From Bog-756 sp963710495 (GTDB lineage Bacteria > Actinomycetota > Acidimicrobiia > Acidimicrobiales > RAAP-2): a stretch of 64,000 nucleotides of DNA. The translations under genes were made by a program, and so were the position numbers. This document shows, in pieces, positions 43,887 through 51,684 of the stretch (positions within the stretch are counted from its first letter, which is position 1; every line of letters begins with the position of its first letter). The stretch is from positions 620,001 through 684,000 of the forward strand of contig CAVQAI010000009.1 of NCBI GenBank assembly GCA_963710495.1, read 5' to 3'. The notes under the pieces are model-generated. The model was not told where the DNA came from and searched no databases. It saw only the letters and a program-made list of their open reading frames with translations.

Positions 43887-44275
43887 TCATGTGCTCGATC
43901 CTGACGGGGTTCGATCGGCCCGATAGGCAGCCACTTGCCGGTGCAACTCGGACGTGTCGAACTCAACGGCGCGAGTGATCAGCTCCTCAAGCGCGTCACC
44001 AGGGACCGCACCCGGTTGTGAGTACACGACCACCTTCTCCCGCAGGATCATCAGTGTGGGAATCGATTGGACCGAACGAGCTGGCCAGCTCGAACTGGGC
44101 CTCGGTGTCGACCTTGCCGAACACGATGTCAGCATGCTGCTCCGACGCAGCCTCGAGGGTCGGACCGAACACGCGACACGGGTCGCACCACGATGCCCAG
44201 AAGTCGACCAGGACGGTGCGGTTCGATGCCACCACCTCGTCGTAGTTCTCTTTTGGTCAGCTCCACTTTGGCCAC
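43887..44275 (-). CDS. Thioredoxin-like protein (two frameshifts)
   Basis: Joining three frames yields VELTKENYDEVVASNRTVLV, then FWASWCDPCRVFGPTL, VFGKVDTEAQFELASSFG, QSIPTLMILREKVVVYSQPG and a C-terminal extension: a classical thioredoxin with WCDPC active site and cis-Pro in IPT. The breaks are one extra base in the A-run at 44251-44254 and one at about 44067-44073. A GTG at 44275 with AGAAGAG upstream is the likely start. It precedes the CsoR-like repressor in an operon, and a TACCC palindrome lies 39 bases upstream. It reduces disulfides or persulfides; the frameshifts may be errors. Confidence 0.82.
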
Positions 44276-44313
44276 GCTTGCTCTTCTCGGACGGTCACTC
44301 ACGTCAAACCAGG

Positions 44314-44329
44314 ATACCGGGGTGGGTAT
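44314..44329. promoter_or_regulatory. CsoR-family operator candidate 1 (ATACC-N6-GGTAT)
   Basis: Inverted repeat ATACC-GGGGTG-GGTAT. On the minus strand it reads ATACCCACCCCGGTAT, almost identical to the second site 44 bases away. It lies 39 bases upstream of the thioredoxin-repressor operon start and overlaps a TATCCT -10-like sequence (44311-44316 on the minus strand). This fits autoregulation by the CsoR-like repressor. Confidence 0.6.
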
Positions 44330-44357
44330 TCTGGCCATCGTAAATCACCGGTTGCCT

Positions 44358-44373
44358 ATACCCTACCCCGTAT
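44358..44373. promoter_or_regulatory. CsoR-family operator candidate 2 (ATACCCTACCCCGTAT)
   Basis: ATACCCTACCCCGTAT is a GC-rich imperfect palindrome with outer arms ATAC/GTAT, highly similar to site 1. It overlaps a candidate -10 box (TATGGT, 44371-44376) only 11 bases before the MMPL ATG, so binding would block that promoter and the mRNA may be leaderless. Confidence 0.6.
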
Positions 44374-44387
44374 GGTTTACTGGCGCA

Positions 44388-46592
44388 ATGACTCCTCCTC
44401 CGACCTCATCGACGGTCGTCGTCAACGACCCGACCCGGGCCGACGAAGACGCACCCCAGCGGGTCGCCAGGGACGCGGCGCCGTCGAGCAACCTCGGCCC
44501 TTTGGGTCAGCTCGGGCGATGGTCGGCGTCGCATCGAGGGTCAGTGTTCCTGGCCTGGTTGGCCATCGTTGCCGTCCTGGCTGCCTTCGCCCCGAGCGTC
44601 GAGCACGCCCTGAGCGGCGCCGGCTGGCAGGCCAATGGGTCGCAATCCGTGCAGGTCCGGGACCTCGCCCAGAAGGACTTCGGCGGCCAGGCCAGCTCAG
44701 CCATCGAAGTGGTCATCGCCGCCGATCGCCCGATCTCGAGTCCACCGGTCCAGACCGTGCTGCTCAAGGCCGAGAGGATCCTGGCCGCCGACCCCCGGAT
44801 CGGCCGGATCGTGGCTCCCCAACCCGGAGTGTCGATCAGCGCCGACGGGAAAACCGCCGTCATCCTCGGTGGAGCCAATGCGGACCCCAACACCATGGTG
44901 AGAGCCGCCGATGCCCTCCAGCAGCCGTTGCGAGAGCTCAGCGGGAACGGGGTAACCGTGGCCGCCACCAGTGCGTCGGTGCTGTGGTCGGACTTCAACA
45001 CCGCCAACCGGACAGCCATGCTGCGCTCCGAGATGATCTCGTGGCCGGTGACCATGATCATCCTGCTGCTGGCTTTCGGATCTCTCGTGGCGGCAGGACT
45101 TCCTCTGCTGTTGACTCTCGTCGGCCTGTTGAGCGCAGCGGGCTTGCTCGACCTGCTCACCCACCTCGCCCCCATCTCGATCTGGGCCATGAACTTCGCT
45201 CTCATGTTCGCCCTGGCTCTCGGGATCGACTATGCGCTGTTCATCGTGGTCCGGTTTAGGGGGGCGCACTTCGGACGGAATCGACACGTCCGCGAGTCGG
45301 TAGGCGAGACCATGGACACCGCAGGCAAGGCAGTCCTCTTCTCCGGCCTCACCGTGCTCATCGCACTCTCGACAGTCATGCTGGTGCCCGCCCCGGCGTT
45401 CCAGTCGATGGCCGCCGGCATCATGCTGTCGGTCTTCTTCGTGCTCCTTGCCACCTTGACCCTGCTGCCGGCCGTACTGGGCAAGCTGGGTGACAGGGTC
45501 GATGCCCTCCCGCTCAAGTGGGTACATTCGGGAGAGCATCGCTCCGCCCGTTTCGCCCGGTGGGGGGCACTGCTGTGGCGCCGCCCCTGGTTCTTCGGGG
45601 GCGTGGCTGTGGCCATCCTCGTCCTTCTGGCCGCCCCGGTCATCGGCCTCCGAACCGCCATGCCATCGATCAAGGTGGTGCCGGCCACCGACTCGGCCCG
45701 CGTCGGCTACGGCCTCGTGCAGTCGGCGTTCGGTCCCGGTGCCCCCGGCCAGCTCCAGATCATCACCACGCCGGTCCACGCCGGCGCCGCCAAGGCCGTC
45801 CTGGCCCGTGACCCCGGCATCGCCGCGGCGTTGCCTGCCCAGCGGTCGAACTCAGCGGACCTGGTCATGATCGGAGCGGTGCCCAACGTCGACCCCTCGT
45901 CACCGGCGATCGGGACCACCATCGACCGATTGCGAGGCTCGCTGCCAGCGGGCTCGCTGGTCGGCGGGGCCGCCGCCGAAAACCATGACCTCCAGGTGGT
46001 GCTGGCCGCCAAGACGCCCGAGGTGATCGGACTGGTGCTGCTGTTGGGCTTCCTGGTGCTGCTTGTGGCCCTGCAGGCACCGCTGATTGCCGCCCTCGGT
46101 GTGCTGACCAGCCTGCTCTCCACTGGCGCGGCCTTCGGGGTAGCCCGCCTCATCTTCCAGAACGGATGGCTCCACAGCCTGCTGGGCTTCAACCCCCAGG
46201 GATTCCTCGACGCGTGGGGTCCGGTGTTCTTCTTCGCCATGATCTTCGCCATCTCCATGGACTACACGGTGTTCCTACTCTCGAGCACCAAAGAGCACTA
46301 CGAGAAATCGGGTGACCCGAAGGACGCCATGGTCAACGGTTTGGCCCACTCCGGGCGAGTCATCTTCGCGGCGGCCGCGGTCATGGTGGCCGTGTTCTTC
46401 ACCTTCGCCCTCTCGGGCCCGCTTCCGCCCAAGGAGATGGGCATCATCCTCGGCGTTGCGGTGCTGCTCGACGCCCTGGTGGTCCGGCTGCTCCTCCTAC
46501 CGGTGCTCCTCCGCCTGACAGGGAGCTCAGCCTGGTGGACCCCCACGTGGCTGAGCCGGATGCTTCCCACCGTGCGCTTTGCCCATGAGTAG
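44388..46592 (+). CDS. MMPL/RND family transporter
   Basis: This 734-residue membrane protein has two MMPL-type halves. Visible segments are ISWPVTMIILLLAFGSLVAAGLPLLL, GIDYALFIVVRFR (GxDY motif, first half) and AISMDYTVFLLSSTKEHY (SMDY, second half), plus about 12 hydrophobic segments. Related proteins export lipids or small molecules with a proton gradient. No ribosome-binding site is visible before the ATG. It is divergent from the thioredoxin-repressor operon with two operators in between, so it is a probable target of the repressor. An exported molecule connected to sulfur stress is inferred only from context. Confidence 0.92.
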   Translation: MTPPPTSSTVVVNDPTRADEDAPQRVARDAAPSSNLGPLGQLGRWSASHRGSVFLAWLAIVAVLAAFAPSVEHALSGAGWQANGSQSVQVRDLAQKDFGGQASSAIEVVIAADRPISSPPVQTVLLKAERILAADPRIGRIVAPQPGVSISADGKTAVILGGANADPNTMVRAADALQQPLRELSGNGVTVAATSASVLWSDFNTANRTAMLRSEMISWPVTMIILLLAFGSLVAAGLPLLLTLVGLLSAAGLLDLLTHLAPISIWAMNFALMFALALGIDYALFIVVRFRGAHFGRNRHVRESVGETMDTAGKAVLFSGLTVLIALSTVMLVPAPAFQSMAAGIMLSVFFVLLATLTLLPAVLGKLGDRVDALPLKWVHSGEHRSARFARWGALLWRRPWFFGGVAVAILVLLAAPVIGLRTAMPSIKVVPATDSARVGYGLVQSAFGPGAPGQLQIITTPVHAGAAKAVLARDPGIAAALPAQRSNSADLVMIGAVPNVDPSSPAIGTTIDRLRGSLPAGSLVGGAAAENHDLQVVLAAKTPEVIGLVLLLGFLVLLVALQAPLIAALGVLTSLLSTGAAFGVARLIFQNGWLHSLLGFNPQGFLDAWGPVFFFAMIFAISMDYTVFLLSSTKEHYEKSGDPKDAMVNGLAHSGRVIFAAAAVMVAVFFTFALSGPLPPKEMGIILGVAVLLDALVVRLLLLPVLLRLTGSSAWWTPTWLSRMLPTVRFAHE

Positions 46593-46672
46593 GCAATGAG
46601 ACGGAGGAGGGTATGAGCTCATCATCTCCAACGAGGACTCACCACAATTGCCAACGATAAGGAGCCAGAGAA

Positions 46673-47023
46673 ATGGGAAGTGCGAAAGAAGTCTTGGACG
46701 AGCTGCGAGTGCCGACCCGTGAGCTGCGCCAGGCTGCGCCCGATGCCTGGGCCGGCTTCGGCCAGATGCACAATGCCGCCATCGCCGACGGTGTCCTCAG
46801 CCGTCGGGTCAAGGAGTTGATGGCCCTGGCCATCGCCGTGGTGAAGCAGTGTGACGGGTGCATCGCGTCCCACGCCAAGGCGGCCGCCGTGCACGGTGCA
46901 ACGCCCGAGGAGGTGGCCGAGGCGCTTTCCGTGGCCCTGCTCATGGATGGGGGCACCGCTACGGTTTACGGGCCGCGGGCCTGGGCCGCCTACCGGGAGT
47001 TCTCGGCCCCGAAACCCGAGTGA
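46673..47023 (+). CDS. AhpD/carboxymuconolactone decarboxylase-like protein
   Basis: This 116-residue protein has the AhpD-like motif CDGCIASH: Cys60, Cys63 and His67, with the hydrophobic helix ELMALAIAVVKQ before it and ALSVALLMDGGTATVYGP after. AhpD proteins relay electrons to peroxiredoxins or act as thiol-peroxidase-like enzymes. AAGGAG precedes the ATG. It follows the MMPL gene by 80 bases and precedes the SQR gene, so it likely belongs to the same sulfur/redox group. Confidence 0.9.
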   Translation: MGSAKEVLDELRVPTRELRQAAPDAWAGFGQMHNAAIADGVLSRRVKELMALAIAVVKQCDGCIASHAKAAAVHGATPEEVAEALSVALLMDGGTATVYGPRAWAAYREFSAPKPE

Positions 47024-47112
47024 CATAGGAGCAACCCAGCTCTCGGACCCTTCACCGCCAAGCCAGGGAAACGCTTCCTGATTCATCTTCGTCTCCTCCT
47101 CGTGCGTCGCCC

Positions 47113-47126
47113 TACCCCAACGGGTA
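47113..47126. promoter_or_regulatory. CsoR-family operator candidate 3 (TACCC-N4-GGGTA)
   Basis: TACCC-CAAC-GGGTA is a perfect 5-4-5 inverted repeat in the 294-base gap between AhpD-like and SQR genes, containing the same CCCTACCCC core (47110-47118) as the site before MMPL. It is about 190 bases upstream of the SQR start. No other gene is seen in the gap. Confidence 0.55.
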
Positions 47127-47317
47127 CCCCCCGGAACAGGGCCCGCCTCCTTCTATTCCCCAGGTAGACCGCCATGGTGCCTAGAAAGGTGACGATGGTG
47201 CCGTCGGACTTTCTCGGAGGACCCGGACCAAGAGTTCTCCGGCCTGCGCCACAGGATCGACCAAAGAGGGACGAATTGCTCTAGTCGAAGCACGCTGTCA
47301 TGACCCACGATGGGATC

Positions 47318-48562
47318 ATGACCAAGCGGATCGTGATCCTCGGCGGGGGGACCGGGGGGACGCTGAGCGCCAATCGGCTGCGACGCCTCTTTCCAAAAGA
47401 GGAGGTTGAGATCGTCGTCGTGGACCAGAACGACGACCACGTCTACCAACCTGGTCTCCTCTTCGTCCCGTTCGGGTTGGTCCACACCGAAGAGATCGTC
47501 CGCTCTCGGCACCACCAGCTTCATCAGGGCATCGACTTCCGCCAGGTCCCGATCGAACGCGTCGAGATCGAAGGCGACACCGTGCATCTTGGAGACGGCA
47601 CGGAACTCGGATACGACGTTCTGGTCGTCGCTTCGGGCTCCATCTTGGTCGAAGAGGAAACCGAGGGACTCACCGGCTCGGGGTGGAAGGAGAAGGTCTT
47701 CACCTTCTACGACGTGGCGGGCGCCGCCGCGCTGCATGATGCACTGGAGGGGTTCGATGGAGGCCGGCTGGTAGTCAACGTGGTCGACATGCCCATCAAG
47801 TGCCCGGTCGCGCCCCTCGAGTTCTGCTTCCTGGCCGATTGGTACTTCCGGCAGTCCGGCCTTCGCGACCAAGTCGAGTTGACGTATGTGACCCCACTCG
47901 ACGGCGCCTTTACCAAGCCAGTGGCGTCAAAGACGCTTGCCGGGCTGCTCGAAGAGAAGGGCGTCGCACTCGTGACCGAGTTCAATACCGGTGAGGTGGA
48001 CGGATCCGGTGGGCGCCTTGTCTCCTACGACGGGCGCGAGGTCGGCTTCGATCTGGCCGTGGTCGTACCCCTCCATGGCGGCGCCAGCTACGTGGCGAGA
48101 TCCCAAGGCCTCGGGGATGAGTTGGGCTTCGTGCCGGTGGACGAACACACCCTCCAGTCGACCGTCAAGCCGAACATCTTTGCCATCGGTGATGCCGCCG
48201 GTGTCCCCACGTCCAAGGCCGGGTCGGTCACCCATTTCGAAGGGGAGGTCCTCGTCGAGAACATCCGGCGCTTTCTGGCCGACCAGCCCCTCGACGGCAG
48301 TTTCGATGGTCACACCAATTGCTTTATTGAGACCGGGTTCGGCAAGGCGTTGCTCATCGACTTCAACTACGACACCGAGCCCCTGCCCGGGCACTACCCC
48401 ACCTCGGTCGGTCTGCCGTTGCTGAAGGAGTCACGGCTCAACCACCTGGGGAAACTGATGTTCCAGCCGCTCTACTGGCACAGCCTGCTGCCCGGCCGTG
48501 ACCTTCCCGGTGTCGGCACGGCGATGCCCACCCGGGGCAAGGACTTCGAGAGCGTCCCATGA
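47318..48562 (+). CDS. sqr: Sulfide:quinone oxidoreductase-like flavoprotein
   Basis: This 414-residue protein begins RIVILGGGTGGTLSANRL (FAD-binding), has VYQPGLLFVPFG, VVASGSIL, FAIGDAAGVPTSKAG and LNHLGKLMF. Cys residues at 162 (IKCPVAP), 170 (LEFC) and 335 (HTNCFIE) match the cysteines of SQR/FCSD-like flavoproteins. It should oxidise sulfide to sulfane sulfur at the membrane, reducing quinone. The ATG at 47318 starts at the FAD motif; an earlier ATG at 47300 is possible. It is followed closely by DsrC-like and DsrE-like genes, and one candidate operator lies upstream. Confidence 0.9.
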   Translation: MTKRIVILGGGTGGTLSANRLRRLFPKEEVEIVVVDQNDDHVYQPGLLFVPFGLVHTEEIVRSRHHQLHQGIDFRQVPIERVEIEGDTVHLGDGTELGYDVLVVASGSILVEEETEGLTGSGWKEKVFTFYDVAGAAALHDALEGFDGGRLVVNVVDMPIKCPVAPLEFCFLADWYFRQSGLRDQVELTYVTPLDGAFTKPVASKTLAGLLEEKGVALVTEFNTGEVDGSGGRLVSYDGREVGFDLAVVVPLHGGASYVARSQGLGDELGFVPVDEHTLQSTVKPNIFAIGDAAGVPTSKAGSVTHFEGEVLVENIRRFLADQPLDGSFDGHTNCFIETGFGKALLIDFNYDTEPLPGHYPTSVGLPLLKESRLNHLGKLMFQPLYWHSLLPGRDLPGVGTAMPTRGKDFESVP

Positions 48563-48604
48563 CCGCCCGAGCCACCCGTCGGATCAAAGGATAAGGAGCC
48601 GACC

Positions 48605-48922
48605 ATGCCCACCGCCACCTACGCAGGCACGACTGTCGCCGTCGACGATGAGGGGTTCTTCGAGGACCCCAGCCAGTGGACCGAGGCCATGGCCCCGGAG
48701 ATCGCCAAGGCACAGGGTATTGGCGAACTCACCGAACCTCACTGGCAGGTCATCAAATTCATGCGGGCCGAGTTTGCCGAAAAGGGAACCGGACCGACCG
48801 TCCGAGTCCTCGGCAAGACCTCCGGCGTCTCGATCAAGGAGCTCTACCAGCTGTTTCCGAAGGGCCCAGCCAAAACAGCCGCCATGATCGCCGGTATCCC
48901 CAAGCCGCGAGGCTGCATCTAA
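48605..48922 (+). CDS. DsrC/TusE-like sulfur-carrier protein lacking the inner cysteine
   Basis: This 105-residue protein matches DsrC: VDDEGFFEDPSQWTEAMAPE, FMRAEFAEKGTGPTVRVLGK, ELYQLFPKGPAKTAAMIAGI and the C-terminal KPRGCI. The penultimate Cys (104) that carries sulfur in DsrC/TusE is present, but position 94, which is Cys in sulfite-reductase-linked DsrC, is Met. It therefore resembles single-Cys TusE/RspA-like carriers. AAGGAG is upstream. It is the second gene after SQR; it probably accepts a persulfide from SQR or DsrE. Confidence 0.93.
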   Translation: MPTATYAGTTVAVDDEGFFEDPSQWTEAMAPEIAKAQGIGELTEPHWQVIKFMRAEFAEKGTGPTVRVLGKTSGVSIKELYQLFPKGPAKTAAMIAGIPKPRGCI

Positions 48923-48976
48923 CCGCTCGGTTGGTTTCCGATTGCACAGAACCGGACTCACCCAGAAAGGTGCACT

Positions 48977-49444
48977 ATGAGTGACCCGATCGAAAAGGTC
49001 TCGATCATCGTCTCGAAGGGATCGCTAGAAGGCGTCTATCCGGCGCTGATCATGGCTAACGGCGCCCGCGCCGAAGGGATCGACGCCAATCTCTTCTTCA
49101 CGTTCTTCGGCCTTGATGTGGTTCATCGGAGCACGATCGACCACATCAAGGTTGCCACTGTCGGCAATCCCGGTCTGCACCTGGCCACGATCGCCGGGGG
49201 CCTGCCTGGAGTGTCGTCGGTGATGACGCACTACCTCGAAAAGAAGATGGAGAAGCTCGACATTCCCCCCATTCCGGAGTTCGTCGAAATGATCGCCGAT
49301 ACCGGTGCGGGGATCTATGCGTGCAAGGCATCGACGGATCTGTTCGAGCTCACCAAAGACGACCTGATCGACCAGGTCATGGACATCATCACCGTCGGTG
49401 AGTTCTACGCCATGGCCGCCGGTGGTGAGATCATCTTCACGTAG
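48977..49444 (+). CDS. DsrE/DsrF-family sulfur relay protein (DsrE2-like)
   Basis: This 155-residue protein has VSIIVSKGSLEGVYPALIMA, LFFTFFGLDVVHRS, FVEMIADTGAGIYACKAS with Cys116, and TVGEFYAMAAGGEIIF, the DsrE-family layout. DsrE proteins carry sulfur as a persulfide on that Cys and pass it to DsrC/TusA-like carriers. It lies 54 bases after the DsrC-like gene, probably in one operon with SQR. No TusA or rhodanese gene is visible in this cluster. Confidence 0.92.
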   Translation: MSDPIEKVSIIVSKGSLEGVYPALIMANGARAEGIDANLFFTFFGLDVVHRSTIDHIKVATVGNPGLHLATIAGGLPGVSSVMTHYLEKKMEKLDIPPIPEFVEMIADTGAGIYACKASTDLFELTKDDLIDQVMDIITVGEFYAMAAGGEIIFT

Positions 49445-49529
49445 GGCTCGGTGGTGCGCTTTCACGAAATGGGCGTTCGAACAACAATGACCACCCTGAC
49501 CATCCGGCCACGGACATCGGAGGACGGTA

Positions 49530-50684
49530 ATGGCACTCGCTGACGGAACGACCGTAGGGGCGACCCTCCGGGTCGGGGAGGCCCGCGTGCCGATCATCGG
49601 CTCGGCACGCGTGTACGTCTGCGGAATCACCCCCTATGACACGACCCACCTCGGTCATGCCGCCACGTTCGTATGGACCGATCTGGCCGCCCGGGTCTTG
49701 CACCTCACCGGCGCACATGTCGACGTGTGTCGCAACGTCACCGATGTCGACGACCATCTTCTGGCCGAGGCCAGATCCCGAGGTGTTCCCTGGCGCTCCT
49801 TGGCGACCCAGCAGACCTACCGGTTCGAGCGCGATGCGTCGGATCTCGGAATCGTTCGCCCGGCCTTCGAGCCGAGAAGCCACGATTACGTCGACGACGT
49901 CATTACCCTTGCCCTCGGCCTCTTGGCCCAAGGAGCCGCCTATGAGCGTGACGGGTCGGTTTTCTTCCCTGGGGAACAGGTGTGCCAGATCGCAGGTCTC
50001 GACCCCGGTGAGGCCGCAACTCTGCTTCGCGAAGACTCGGCCCGCCATGAGGTTCGAATCGACGAGGTAGCGGAGAATCCAGTGGATGTCGTCATCTGGC
50101 AACGCTCCTCCGGTGACGAGCCGGCATGGCCCAGCCCATGGGGACAGGGACGGCCCGGGTGGCACGCCGAATGCGCGGCAATGGCGCTCTCCACCTTCGG
50201 TCCGACTGTCGACCTGCATGGCGGTGGAGCCGACCTCCGGTTCCCGCACCACGCCTATGAAGCGGCACTCGCCGAAGCCTTCACCGGCGTGGCCCCCTTC
50301 GCCCGCTCCTGGATGCATGTGGGCACGGTGATGATCGGGGGGCAGAAGATGGCCAAGTCCGCCGGCAACCTGGTTCTGGTCCACGACCTGCTCGAGCGCT
50401 GGTCGGCGGCTGCCATCCGTTACCTGATCCTTTCGAAGCCCTGGCGGGCCAGCTGGGAGTTCGAGGAGAACTCTCTCGAAGAGGCGACCGCACAGCTCGA
50501 CGAGATGTGGAAGAGCGCCACGACCCCTATCGAGCGTGACAGCGCCCGGCGAGAGGTGGTCGCAGCCCTCCTCGACGACCTCGACATACCGGTCTCCCTC
50601 GCCATCGCCAAGGAGGCCGGAGGCCAGGTGCTCACCGAGGTGCTCGACTTTCTGGGCTTGCGCGACACGACCGCCTGGTACTGA
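49530..50684 (+). CDS. MshC-like cysteine:GlcN-Ins ligase / class I CysRS paralogue
   Basis: This 384-residue class I synthetase-like protein has YVCGITPYDTTHLGHAATF (HIGH motif as HLGH), GWHAECAAMA with the second zinc-Cys region, DLHGGGADLRFPHH and KMAKSAGN (KMSKS loop). The compact length and the ITPYD motif fit MshC, the mycothiol-pathway ligase, better than CysS. It lies 85 bases after the sulfur-relay genes. It may be the genome's MshC, placed here, or a paralogue of different amine specificity. Confidence 0.88.
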   Translation: MALADGTTVGATLRVGEARVPIIGSARVYVCGITPYDTTHLGHAATFVWTDLAARVLHLTGAHVDVCRNVTDVDDHLLAEARSRGVPWRSLATQQTYRFERDASDLGIVRPAFEPRSHDYVDDVITLALGLLAQGAAYERDGSVFFPGEQVCQIAGLDPGEAATLLREDSARHEVRIDEVAENPVDVVIWQRSSGDEPAWPSPWGQGRPGWHAECAAMALSTFGPTVDLHGGGADLRFPHHAYEAALAEAFTGVAPFARSWMHVGTVMIGGQKMAKSAGNLVLVHDLLERWSAAAIRYLILSKPWRASWEFEENSLEEATAQLDEMWKSATTPIERDSARREVVAALLDDLDIPVSLAIAKEAGGQVLTEVLDFLGLRDTTAWY

Positions 50685-50734
50685 TCGGAGGGGTCCCGCC
50701 TGGGATGGGGACGCCGGGCCGGTATTTTGGCAGC

Positions 50735-51353
50735 ATGGGCTTCTACCGTGAGCACGTCGTTCCCCGGCTGGTGGACCGAGCCTGTGGGATTGCCGGACTT
50801 CGACGGTGGCGCACCGAAGTGACCTCTGGTCTGTCGGGTCGAGTCCTCGAGATCGGGTTCGGCTCGGGCCTCAACATCGACTACTACCCACCACGCATCG
50901 AGCGGGTCTTCGCCGTCGAGCCCTCGTCGACGGCGTTCCAGATTGCGGGGAAGCGCATCAGAGAGTCAGCAGTAGACCGTCGAGCACATCGGACTCGACG
51001 GTCAGTCAGTTCCCCTCCCCGACGACAGCTGCGACAGCGCCTTGTGCACCTTTTCCCTATGCACGATTCCCAGTCCTGACGCCGCTCTCGCAGAGATTCG
51101 ACGGGTGCTTCGGCCTGGCGGTCGATTCCATTTCCTCGAGCATGGCCTTGCGCCCGAACCAGATGTGGTGGTCTGGCAACGGCGGATCGAACCGCTGCAG
51201 CGTCGGCTCGCCGACGGTTGCCATCTCACTAGGGACGCAGTATCCCTGGTTGGAGACGCAGGCTTCGCCATTGATGACCTGACCCAGCAGTACGGGAAGG
51301 GCCCGAAGCCTTGGAGCTGGTTCACACGGGGGGTCGCGATCAATGGCGACTGA
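50735..51353 (+). CDS. Class I SAM-dependent methyltransferase (frameshifted)
   Basis: The first part encodes YREHVVPRLVDRACG and GRVLEIGFGSGLNIDYYP (SAM-binding motif I), VFAVEPSSTAFQIAGKRI; the frame slips at about 50972 and continues EHIGLDGQSVPLPDDSCDSA, CTFSLCTIPSPDAALAEIRR, VLRPGGRFHFLEHG and FTRGVAINGD. The joined product is a typical UbiE/COQ5-like methyltransferase of about 205 residues. Possible target unknown. It is 50 bases after the MshC-like gene. The single extra base may be an error. Confidence 0.8.
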
Positions 51354-51471
51354 TAGACCGCTCACAGTGGCACTTCCAGTGCGACTTGGGTGACCACCGC
51401 TGACGGCTTTGACCACTGCTCGGCCGGGGCGCGGTGTTTCGAATGACACCCTCAAGTGCGTCCGGAAGGGA

Positions 51472-51656
51472 TCATCGCTCTTGGTGGTCCTTCATCCGCC
51501 GCATCTGCCTGGCTACGACAATCGCCAATCCCAACCACCAGAGAATGAGGGCCTCCGTGTCACCGATCACGCCCGGCTCCCCGTAACTACACTTACGTTT
51601 CCCAGTACCCCGGTCCAAAAGACGAGGACGCCGAGGAGGATCATGTATCTCGGCAC
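51472..51656 (-). CDS. Small two-helix membrane protein, frameshifted (tentative)
   Basis: A GTG at 51656 with GAGGAAT upstream opens MILLGVLVFWTGVLGNVSVV (one membrane helix); after a slip near 51590 another frame gives DTEALILWWLGLAIVVARQM and a charged RRMKDHQER tail to the stop at 51472. Joined, it is about 60 residues with two helices. No family is recognised. It starts 28 bases downstream of the MFS stop on the same strand. Confidence 0.35.
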
Positions 51657-51684
51657 ATTCCTCGTTTGCTCGACGGTTTCGCAA

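Noticed and set aside
44697..45779. Long minus-strand frame antisense to the MMPL gene
   Set aside because: High GC leaves antisense frames open; the plus-strand frame has MMPL motifs and hydrophobic segments.
48605..48922. DsrC of a dissimilatory sulfite reductase
   Set aside because: The inner Cys is missing and no dsrAB genes are present.
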